Below, piece after piece: positions 46,701 to 56,210 of a stretch of 64,000 bases of DNA. Location: assembly GCA_958299035.1 (NCBI GenBank), contig CATQJL010000001.1:6564284-6628283 (forward strand), given 5' to 3'. The notes below the pieces were generated by a model. That model did not search any database. It had not been told where the DNA came from and worked only from the letters and a program-made list of their open reading frames with translations. Position 1 is the first letter of the stretch; every line of letters begins with the position of its first letter. Source of the stretch: Cylicocyclus nassatus (lineage: Eukaryota > Nematoda > Chromadorea > Rhabditida > Strongylidae). A program made the position numbers and the translations under genes.

Positions 46701-49661
46701 GCGAAAAGAAGGAGCAGGATCAGAGAAATCCCCACAATTTTTTGAAAGAATTGGTTTCAGCCAAAAACGGGAAGCATTTCTTTGAAATATCACAAACCTC
46801 AACAAGCGCCGAATGATCCTTCAAAAATGCCACGAGAAACTGTGCCAAGCATGAGATAAACTTCTGATCTTGATCAGTTCCTTTTTGGTAAGCTGTAGCA
46901 AGATCTGCCCTTTCACCAAGCAGAATTCCAATCTGAATCAAACCTTTTGCAGGCTGCACAATCCAAAAAATGATAAGATTCAACCTCCTTGATAGTAGCA
47001 CAAAACATTGCACAGAGCTTCTCCTTGTAAGCGTTATCTTCAGCTTCAATTTGTATCATGGAGATTTCCGTCAAACATTGGAGCGTGACCACTCGATAAA
47101 CTTCCAGCGACAGAAACTAAGATCAAAAGTTTGAGCGATAGAACAATGACAGTGTTGATTCTTACGTTTTCACTGAGCAGTTGCGTAATATTCGTTTCAA
47201 ACACGTATCCCACAGGGATCCATGAAAGAAAACGGTGCAAAGTTTTCAACGTTGCTTCGACAATCGAATTTGCAGGGCATTTTTCCTAAACAAGTTTCCA
47301 TTGAAGCTATGAAGATGACTCGTTTGAGAGAAATCAAATTATACTCACAAGAATTGTTATGCAAAGAGTGAAAACTTCCTGGAATTGACCACAGAACTGC
47401 TGTTTCAAATGTTGCTCCTTAGCCTGAGTTAGGTTTTGGCTGCCAAAATCGAACACTTCTTCACTAAAATCGAGACGGAAACCGTCTTTGCATTCCAACG
47501 AGCAAAGGTAAAAAAGCAACGAACCTTAGCAAACTCAAGATATTCATATTATTTACACAAATGTTATCATTCGTCTTCGATGACTCAACGATATCCGTGA
47601 TAAATGAAGGCCAGTTCTTCGGCCAGTCTTGCTTTACAATCTTAAACAGAAAAATTCGAAGAAGCTCAGGGGGGGGGGGGGGATCGGGAAAGATGACTAA
47701 CACTAAACCTACCTGTACAAGTACAAGATTCAGCTTGTGCAACAAAAGTGAATTCTTCTCGGATTCAGCACGTGATTCACTGAGTTTTAATATGAACTGC
47801 ACAATGAAACTTTTGATGCCGTCTCGTTGCACAAGCGGTAGTGATTTCCATCTGAATCACAGATGTGGAAATACCACAAAGCCAAAAAACAAATCAGCCC
47901 AGAAATCAATACTCACTTCGTTTGTATGACGGATTCTAGAATTTGCAAAGCAAAGTACTTCGATTCCGCGAGGTCCGAGTATTCCAATATGGCGTCAACC
48001 TGCAAAAAATGTTTTTCTTGCATAAGTAGTCGTTTTTCATTTTATCTTCCGACTTAACAGGCTTTGAACCAAAAATACGTCAAAATTCAGTAAGTTATTC
48101 AACTCACTCCCAGAAATTACATCTAGCCGATGTTACTAAAATTTCGATTGCATTTGCAGCGCGCCAACACTAGCAAACTAGCCGCTAAGTGCAATTTCAT
48201 TTTTGTGCCATGATCCCACACTCATTGCCGCACAATGCGTTGCAAGTTCAATGCTCACAAATACGATTTGGCTTTAGAGCGACCTCACATTATTTACAGC
48301 GTTGTGGGACAAACTTTCACTGATGTAAGGGAGATTTTAATGTCAAAACTATCAATAAGATGATACTTCAGACTGCTTGGAAGCCGAAAATCATAGTAAA
48401 AAATCAAATGGCGAATTTTTTTTTATCAACAAGCAAATCTTCTAGAATATCTGGTTTTGATAACAGCATTGGAAATTGCTTTTTTTTACATTATCACATT
48501 TTCGGACAAATGCTTAGTGAAAGGTGTGACCGAATGAAACACAAATAGATTCATTTTCCGAGAGTAACCGCTGATGTTTAAGGTCCCGATACTTCGCTAA
48601 AAGCACCCAAAACCGCCTGAAGCGCCTAAATTCCTCTAAAGTCTCTTCACTTTCTAGTGTAAGGTGAAGTAAAAATGAAGGGAGGTTAGAGAAATTTTGA
48701 TTGCATTTGGGCGTTTTTAAGCGTTTTTAGGCGCTTTTGAGCGAAATCTGGCCGGAGCCTGAGGTTTGAGAAGCTAGTATGTCTGAACATCATAAATCAT
48801 TTGCAAATGCCTTGGAATAGCGATATGCTTCCTTACAGGACCATCAGACTAGATGCTCGAGAATAAACCTTTCCTTGAGGAAAATTCGTGAGACTGCACT
48901 ATTCGCTACTCAGATGACGAGAACTATTTAGTAATTTCTAAATGAAAAAGAGCACTGAAGCAAAAAATTGGATATCTAGTTACGGCCAAAAACTGAAAAA
49001 CCAAAATTTGAGATTTTTGTTCCCTGTGCTAATGTTCTTGCTATTTCATGTAACGAATAATTAAACTTATTCGAATTCACCTGCATTGTTGGGTATCGCT
49101 TTTGAAATTCAAATTTACAAGTTTTCTCTACGGTCGAAATCCACACTAATCCTACCAATTTAGCATGACCTCAACATAACTGGAAAAAATCTTCAGGCGA
49201 TCTCAAATTTGGTCACAAGTTCATAAATTGCGTGCAACAATCACTCACTGATCGAATACAAGGTTTCTTATTCGAATCATTTACCCACATAGGAACGCAA
49301 ATCGATGAATCAGGCACATGCGGCCAGATACTTTTCATGCTAACGTGACTGCACGTTTTACAAAAAAAATTTTATACCCTAGTAAAACAATTTTGAAGTT
49401 TACCTTCGTCCAGGAGTTTGGATTCTCTTTCAGTTCGACAAGAATCATATTTGCCAGTTTTTGTTCCTCACCGGTGGCTCGATTCATCATTGTCACAACC
49501 TGGAAACATGAGAAGTTTTTTCAATGTTGAATTTTGCAAGTTGATTTCTAAAAATCAAGTCGAACCTGATCAAGAAGCTGCACATTAAGTTTGCCATCTT
49601 CTTGAAATTGCTTTTTGGCCTCTTCAAGTATGACCATAGGTGTTGCCGTTAGAGCTGCCAT
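40715..49661 (-). CDS. xpo-1: Exportin-1 (CRM1/XPO1), nuclear export receptor, 27 exons, 1094 aa
   Basis: Exports leucine-rich NES proteins and some RNPs with RanGTP through nuclear pores. Exons (minus): 49566-49661, 49404-49499, 47917-47999, 47713-47851, 47525-47640, 47349-47463, 47166-47285, 46985-47116, 46798-46953, 46342-46440, 45940-46082, 45798-45885, 45609-45740, 45157-45274, 44456-44580, 44151-44261, 44010-44093, 43766-43930, 43472-43645, 43241-43327, 43061-43186, 42922-43002, 42692-42851, 41468-41611, 41100-41259, 40916-41012, 40715-40852. All donors are GT, acceptors AG, and the phases agree: 3285 nt. It aligns end to end with human CRM1 (1071 aa) and is all HEAT repeats. Landmarks: importin-beta-type N-terminus; acidic-loop segment [11 protein letters not shown] (454-464); NES groove [16 protein letters not shown] (545-560), with Cys550 equal to human Cys528; [20 protein letters not shown] near the C-terminus. 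Introns 2, 14, 19 and 23 carry MITEs. Exon borders come from consensus and homology. Confidence 0.97.
41647..42643. mobile_element. Foldback element filling exportin-1 intron 23
   Basis: Outer arms of about 150 bp (41647-41805 and about 42490-42643) are inverted copies sharing CCCGTTCGGGTAGG and related blocks. The element fills nearly all of the 1080-nt intron (41612-42691). A second palindrome (41811-42134) lies inside it, and about 350 nt on the right is unassigned. The target duplication is unclear. Confidence 0.65.
41811..42134. mobile_element. Palindromic PIF/Harbinger-type MITE nested in intron 23
   Basis: The ends AGGCAAAGTCCAGGC...GCCTGGACGCTGCCT match the style of the 18104-18551 family (AGGCAGTGTCC). 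The arms include GCCGTTAGAGCACTACCTG and GCATGGATTCATGGC as long inverted pairs. TAG and TTA flank it, so the duplication has decayed or is uncertain. A half copy is at 17309-17491. Confidence 0.65.
43348..43437. mobile_element. 90-bp PIF/Harbinger-like MITE in exportin-1 intron 19
   Basis: The ends GGCTGCGTTCATACTGA... are paired with their inverse and flanked by TAA (43345-43347 and 43438-43440). With its duplication the element makes up about two thirds of the 144-nt intron; the rest, about 50 nt, is the usual short nematode intron size. Confidence 0.9.
44723..44898. mobile_element. PIF/Harbinger-like MITE (family 1) in exportin-1 intron 14
   Basis: The ends GGCCCTGGCCAGACTTCGC...GCGAAGTCTGGCCAGGGCC form a perfect inverted pair flanked by TTA (44720-44722 and 44899-44901). 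The subterminal part repeats AAAAGCGCYC several times. The perfect ends suggest recent insertion. A diverged copy lies at 48582-48759. Confidence 0.92.
44902..45117. mobile_element. PIF/Harbinger-like MITE (family 2), abutting family 1
   Basis: The ends GGCCTCGGGCAGA...TCTGCCCGAGTCC are flanked by TTA (44899-44901, shared with the neighbour, and 45118-45120). The interior contains CATCGTCGCGATT / AATCGCGACGAT pairs and belongs to the same family as 817-1019. Its right end is 39 nt from exon 14. Confidence 0.88.
48582..48759. mobile_element. Diverged PIF/Harbinger-like MITE (family 1) in exportin-1 intron 2
   Basis: The ends GGTCCCGATACTTCGCTAAAA and, inverted, GGCTCCGGCCAGATTTCGCTC resemble the 44723-44898 element, with TAA on the left and a decayed TGA on the right. 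It is older than the perfect copy in intron 14. Intron 2 (48000-49403) is the longest intron of the gene; the rest of it holds nothing I recognise. Confidence 0.75.
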
Positions 49662-49855
49662 ATTTGACGTCAATATTCGTCTTCAGTGATGGTTGTCGTC
49701 GTAGTTCAGTTTCAGATTTCAGCGGTAGCAGTTCAGACTCTTCTTCCACCGCACACACTCGCGCAATTTCAAAGATACAATATACAAAAATTATTTCTCT
49801 CACACACTCACACTCACACACGACCCGGGATAGATTCGGATTTAGCCCAGTTCTG
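49662..49855 (-). promoter_or_regulatory. Exportin-1 5' leader with probable trans-splice acceptor
   Basis: A minus-strand TTTTCTTTTTCAG acceptor ends at 49853, leaving a leader of about 190 nt before the ATG at 49661. The leader contains a GT/GA-rich run (49801-49820). Spliced-leader addition here is inferred from the acceptor and the absence of an upstream exon. Confidence 0.4.
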
Positions 49856-49929
49856 AAAAAGAAAACTATCAATTTGCTAGAATTTCGTATTTTAAAAACG
49901 AAAATAGAGAATGAATCAACAACGCGCTA

Positions 49930-50260
49930 GCACCATGAGGCAGAACGGATCACAGGCACATGATGTCTGCCCGGAAAACAATTTGAAGGGACGAATGCGT
50001 AGCTTTGGAGCTAGTTTACCGCAGGTTTCTTTGCACCGAGTGAATATCTTCTTTTTAAGTTAACCTTTAACAAGTAGAACAAATGCAAAAGTGCGGAGTA
50101 CCCGACGACGTCGTCCCGGCAAGATTCGAAAACAAGCGCACGCCGCTACGACGTCACGTTTATTTTTCGACGAGCGCGTGACAGACGTAGTCTGGTGCGT
50201 CGTTATCGAAAAATGGTTATCGCACTTCGGTGCATCTGCGAAATGTTGAAACATGCCAGA
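49930..50260 (-). promoter_or_regulatory. Candidate exportin-1 promoter region
   Basis: The sequence upstream of the leader becomes GC-richer and contains a CRE-like GACGTCAC at about 50151 and CGACGACGTCG at 50104. No gene is found in it. Its promoter role is inferred from position only. Confidence 0.3.
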
Positions 50261-50702
50261 TACTTAGTCATAAAAGGAAACTTTCTTTCATCCAATTCTG
50301 GAAGACTAGGGGACGCTACCGACATGTTCAGCATGTTCAAACTTGTTCCTTCTCGTGTGAAATAGCAAAACTCCTGCAAAAGACGAGTTTTGACATGTTA
50401 GGCACGCACGCGCTAGCGTCTTGGAGTCTCAGAGTCTGATTTTTGGACCTTTGACTTCTGCACACTGTGGATTTGCGTTACACAGTGGTAAAAGCGGTGA
50501 CTCGACACCCGGCTTTTCATCTTATCTTGCTTCGTCTACTCTGGTGCTTGAAATGACATTCACAAGCACAAAATGAGGGAACGGACTTTTCTAGGAGTCC
50601 AGTTTGCGGGACGATTAATTTGGAATACGCCAAAGGTTCGATCCATTCTATCCGTTTTGCCATCGGCTGAACTGGCCAATAGCGAAATGGAAGTAAAGGC
50701 TA

Positions 50703-50852
50703 CTGCATGACGAAGGCGCAGAAGCAGTATTAGATGAGCGGGCGCGGACGCGGCGCGCGCGTATCTTCACCGTTGTAGATCCTGCGCCTCGTGCGCTCTG
50801 CAGCTAATGAAGCCGCGTTCGCGGCCAAAGACATTGCGCCTTCGTCATGCAG
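50703..50852. mobile_element. 150-bp MITE with perfect 18-bp inverted ends
   Basis: CTGCATGACGAAGGCGCA at the left is matched by its exact inverse at 50835-50852. The core is very GC-rich (GCGGACGCGGCGCGCGCG). The target duplication is not clear. Confidence 0.75.
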
Positions 50853-50884
50853 CAGCCTATACAGTCTCGCTCTTGATCAGTTGA

Positions 50885-51090
50885 CTGATTGACCAATAGC
50901 AGGCTAATTCAACAGCCGCTTCCCTAATGGTAAGCTCAGTGATTCGACCAGTAGCGAAGCGGATGTGGAGACAATCGCTTTGCAGTTGATCAGTTCAATG
51001 ATCCAACCAATAGCGAAGCGAATGTGGATAGAATCCTCACTATTGATCAGATCACTGATTCGACCAATAGCGAGGTTATGAAAGTGGATC
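50885..51090. repeat. Tandem repeat of about 57 bp containing CCAAT motifs
   Basis: Four diverged units carry GACCAATAGC, GACCAGTAGCGAAGC, AACCAATAGCGAAGC and GACCAATAGCGAGG at 50891, 50946, 51005 and 51062, most preceded by a TGATC/TGATT block. A lone related motif (GGCCAATAGCGAAATGG) lies at 50674. The array lies 1.2-1.4 kb upstream of exportin-1. Confidence 0.6.
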
Positions 51091-54000
51091 TTACCGTGCG
51101 TGCCTACGGTGCAATGACCCCTCCTCTTCCCTAAAGGTAGGAGACGGAATCTGCAGGACCGTTTGGTTTTGACCGTGTTCGTTGGCTAAAGGACGATATG
51201 TCGCATGAGAGGCCCCATCCAAAAAAGCACCAAATGATTTCATACTTTTGAAGCCGTTGTTTCCTCCCTTAGTTGGCCACTCTAAGCCCAGAATCTCTGA
51301 GGATCATTCAAATGATTGCAGAAATCTGCAAAGTCTTTTTTACTCCTTGTTCTCGCCCTCCTTCAAGGTCCCCAATGTTTTCATATTGTATACCGTGTGG
51401 GGAGTCAGCAAACTAACCTGATAGAGCAAGACTTCCTCTTCCCCAAAAATTTTTCGGAATAAAGCTTTTTTTGATTATTTTGCGTATGGATCATGGTTTT
51501 CAAAATTCGTGAAGAACTCAAAGCTAGGTATTGTTGCAGCTTCTAGAAAAGGACCTAAACGATGCATATCAGGAATGTCGCTTGGAATACTTTTTTTGCG
51601 TTGTCATTGCTGTAATGAATTGCGAAAAAAATGCATAAGATGTGCTGGTTTTGAGGGCTCGGAAACTTCATATCTCAGGTGCTAAGTGCACAGGTGAGGT
51701 ATTTCTACTGCTGCTATCTTTTGTTTTCTAGCGTTATGTTATCTTTACACTTGGGCGATGGTTTAAGGCGACTCAAATGTTAGCTGAGACCTGGCTACAA
51801 AATATACGAGTGGGATGATTGAACATGGAACACTGGCAATAATTTGAACTGTCATCACCTTCCGAACTTACTCCGTAAAGAATTATATTTGATCATAATT
51901 GTTATCTTTACTCATTGGAACGGATGAATCATCAAATTTAACTGTAATACTGTAGTGGTAAATTGTGCGTAGGTAAATTTTTTCCATTTTTCTCATCAAT
52001 AGACTGAATGAACAGTGTTACTATGAGAAAAGTTATAGTCTAAATCGTAATAAAATGGTTGTATAGCTTGAGAGCTTACATATCTCTGAAAGAGCAAAAA
52101 AAACCACTGTTAAAGCCTAATACATGTGCTCAAAATTGGCTTTTCAGTAATTACAAAAGTGCAAATGATTGTAGTACAAAACTGCACAATTCAAATGAGT
52201 ATAGACTTGGCCTGAACTCAATTAGCCCATTGCGTGGTCTTGTGAGGAACTAGATAACATAATTTGGATGCGATTTTACTGTATAAGGAAGAATTGCAGA
52301 AACGTTGACACAATCTGGTCATTGGAAGCCTAAAAATACATGGTTTACAGGGCGGGCAGTCGGGGGCTTATACCTAAGTTCCTGGTTTTTTGGGGTGACT
52401 TACATTACTTACAACGTGCAAATGACTTGCTTTCCCATGTGAACAATCGTGGTTTTCCAAATTTTGTAAGAACTGCAATTAGCCGTGCAAATTTGAGCCG
52501 GGGGTCCAAGGGAATCTCAAAAAGTGTGAAACTCAAACTCTTCATTCGAAAATTCTCTGTCGTCTTTTCCTCAAAAAATTTCTCTGACTACTGGTTACAT
52601 CCGGTTTCTTTTCTGCATATAACTTGATATAAGTGATTCTAATTTCCTCAAAAATTTCAAAATAGACTTAAATCCGAAAATCGCATAAAATAAGTTCTTA
52701 TTTGAACTTCTTGAATGGTCTATCATGAAAATTCAAATCAGGACTTACAACATGAAAAACTTCGTGACTTGGTTTTAAGTTCTGGTTCTATAGTGTGTAA
52801 TACCACCATTTGGTGGTTGAATTTTCAAAAAGCAAATTTGATGAATTTAGAATCAAGGTACAGTGACATGTTTGTTCTACATGTCTGGCACCCGACCTTC
52901 GAATATGATAATATAATTTTTTTTGGTTAATGCGTGCCATAATGGAATAGGCACATCAAATGGACCTGGCCTGTCTAACATTATAATAATCAAATTTCGT
53001 TACTTTAGTCTAAAAAATGTCCACTGGGAATTCATATTCAAATAAATGCACTCGAAAGAACTACTCACAATCAGAAAAAAGCAGGGAAAGAATGTGTTTC
53101 AAAGCGTCTCCGAATTCATGATAAGCGTTATCTCTGTGCAAATTTTAACTCGGCAGAAAGCGCGAAACCCATCAAGTGGGTAGCTCAAAATCACCAATTA
53201 AAAGGTGAGTATTTTTCCCGTGAGTGTGCGATTTTATCGTTATTCGTTATTCAGTAAGTTCAACTATATTGCAAGGTTGAAGTGCGATTCAACTTAACTG
53301 GTCTTCATCTGCAGAACAATTCTACAGGAAGATCTTTGAGATATTATAAAGGCAGCAGTATCGTCTTCACTTGCCGGCAAAGCTCCGGCACGACGCTGAA
53401 ACGACGCTGGCACGGCAGTGGCTCGGGCAGCTCCGAAAGCATCCTCGGAGGCTCCAAAAACAGTTAAACTTGAAAACTCTGCCTCTGACGTATTTATCGG
53501 ACTAAACTCAAAGCGACCAGATGAAAGAATTTTAACAAGACACTATACTATAGCAATCTTAACGGCGAACATTGTTCGTAGCCGAAAATCTCAATAGATT
53601 GCTAATTCTCTGATGCTCTGATTTGCAGGTAGCAGTTCCAAGTCTTCTATATACATGTTATTTGGCATTCTTCAGGTCATCAGCCAAAATAATCAGGAAT
53701 TTATAGAGCTCAAAAAGCCGTTATTGTTTCGCTTGAGTCTTGTCTTACAGCTTTACTCAAGGCAATGCTCTTGTTGTCTCTATTTAGGCCCAATCAGTGA
53801 TTCACTATTTTATGCGTACGTGTGACTATTCACTCCTCTTCAATAACAAAATATTCATTCAGAATTAGTTTACTAGAATATTAGGCGGGTTGAAAAATTA
53901 CGAGATTTGCGACTTCCAATTATCAGTTTCCTGATCTCCACTATCAGGTGGTCTTTACTGATATGATATGGATCTGCGAGAAATATCGGAGATCGTAATG

Positions 54001-55649
54001 AAATGGTGTAGGAGTTCAGGATCTCCATTCCAAGATCAACAATCCTAGCATCGAAATTTGCTCGGATTTTGTTTCCTCCTTTCCGATATCAGTTTTCACA
54101 GGTTCCTCCTTTTCGATATCAGTTTTCACAGGCTCAATATGCTGTTATAAAAATAAAACTCTACGACACCTCTTCTCTTTTTTTGCACTGATCTCGCAGC
54201 GTATGGTGTGTGCTTTCAAAGCATATGTTTCTAGGCTCAACCTCAAAACTAAAATGGTTGTTGTATTCTCCAAGTAAGTTACTCACTTCATATGATAACC
54301 AAAAGCAACTGGTATGCAACCTTCTTTGACCAAGATGTGTACTCCACCTTACCAGATTATAACCACATTTTGCAACTGTTTTCATTATTCAACTGATAGC
54401 TAGCTTGTTTTTTGATTGGCGTAATATCCTAGATTCTCCCTTGGGATAGATATGGAAGTTCTACTATCCAAAGTATATAGCTTGAAACAAGATGTCATAC
54501 TTATTGAGTTACGAGAAAAGAAACTAGCAAAATCAAGTTTTATTTTTTGACTGTGCAGAAGTCCCTAATTAAAACTGGAATAAACTTATGAATGATTTAT
54601 TTCTAATTTATACATCAAATGGAATAATTCAGAAAGTGCGTTTTCTTATTTTCCGCTGCAATGTTTCTGAACTAATTTTCATTACCCTGCGCTGACCAGA
54701 TCGTATGTGACCTATAGACACTTTCCTATGTTTTTCAGATTTCAAGGGAAAGAGCAAAACGAAATTCAGTCCTACTCCGCCATAAATGCGCTGCTGAACA
54801 AATCTCAACTGGCAATCTCTTCCATCTTCACTCGTAAGGTTCGTGACACCATATACTTCACATGAACAATCTTCCATTTGCTCTGCCGGTCATTTCTTGG
54901 TCTTCAGTCGCAAGACGCTTGAACTTGACTTTCAATTTTTCTGAATATAGGCTGATCTAGATATCAGGAGTTTGAGCTCAACTAAATTTGCTTATCATAA
55001 GAAAATTTGACAAGATATCTTGGAAAATAGTCAGATCCGCGGAAAGATGCTGCAAAGATTTTGACTAAAGTTGGGATACTTTATAATTTCTCTCCACCCA
55101 GCCTCCCGTTGCCTTCGCGAAACATAATATTTCTAATTTGAGTTGCGGTTTGTGAAGGCAGCATCATCCTCCCGTATAAGTCATACAAATTTTCCCGTTA
55201 GTCAATCGCCATCCAGCAGGATCTCGTCCAGAAGTTTGAAATCTTTTCTCTCTTGTTTCCACTATCAGCATAAAACAGTTACAGAAGAATTTCAATTGAT
55301 GTCAAGTGCATCATCATCGGCTGACAGCTACTGGTATATAAAGCCCTATAATATTTGCAGTTATAATATTAAGCTTTATATACAAGAGCAGCAGAAGCAG
55401 TCCATGTTGGCTAGCGCACAAAAATTGTTTTTAGTCTTTTACTTTTATTTGTTTTTTATGCTCTAGACGATCTCCAAAGACCCTAGGCTCCAAGACTGTA
55501 CTGTCATCGCTTCAAAATCATAAAAGCTCAAAAAATTTTTTTACGAGGGTTTAAGCTTTTGTCATAAGCTTTCATTTTTGAATCGTAGCTCTTTTCTTCT
55601 TTTCGCTCCACAGTATATGTTAGATATTTTTTGACATCGTAATGCATAC
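51091..55649. other. Gene-free stretch
   Basis: No supported gene. A GC-rich patch at 53370-53465 gives a short basic frame without a recognised family. A short direct repeat, TCCTCCTTTTCGATATCAG-like, occurs twice near 54075-54125. Confidence 0.4.
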
Positions 55650-55955
55650 AGGGTGTCTCAAAAAGATGTGCACACTGTTTGATTGTTAATAACTTTCTTG
55701 CTTTCGTGTCTTTTGCCGAGCTTGAGGTACCATTCTGTAGAGCGAGGATAAACTTAGATTTACAGTATGGAGGGACTTACCAGCCGCTTTTCATTACTGT
55801 AGAATTACGGTAGGAATTTCGAGGAGGATTTTCAGCAACGGAAAGCTGTATTTTACCTCAGAAAAAAGCCAAATAAGCCAGAAACTCTTGAACTGAGTTA
55901 ATCATAGTCGCTGATTCTAAATATGGAAACTGCACGTCAGTACAATGTTTCAGCA
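55650..55955. mobile_element. Left-arm fragment of the 4858-5536 mariner-like family
   Basis: TACAGGGTGTCTCAAAAAG, then TTGATTGTTAATAACTTTC and TTACTGTAGAATTACGGTAG, match the 4858 element in order. The right arm is missing. It is followed directly by a fragment related to the 28963-29325 repeat (55960-56205). Confidence 0.7.
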
Positions 55956-55959
55956 CAAG

Positions 55960-56210
55960 TCACGCACTCAGAAACATTCTTTGGCGTGCTTCTCAAAATT
56001 TTTGCAGGCCCATAACCCCTAAAATCTAGAAAAAGGGGGCATGGCGTTAACCGAGCCCCCGAAAATTTTTTTTCACAAGGCTAATTTGAATTTTCAAAGA
56101 TTTCAAAAATTGTTCTAATTTTTTACAAGAATAAACAAGTCACTTGCACATTTTCATAACCCATGCGAGTAAACTTTAAAAATTTTGCGACGCATTCTCG
56201 GTCCGTTACC
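55960..56210. repeat. Fragment related to the hAT-like repeat at 28963
   Basis: It shares ACAAGGCTAATTTGAATTTT, CCCCTAAAAT and TTGCGAC-CATTCTCGG blocks in the same order, without the CAGTGGCGTA end. Confidence 0.65.

Noticed and set aside
49640..49930. 96-codon plus frame overlapping the exportin-1 start
   Set aside because: It is antisense to exon 1 and the 5' leader, with no splice or domain support.
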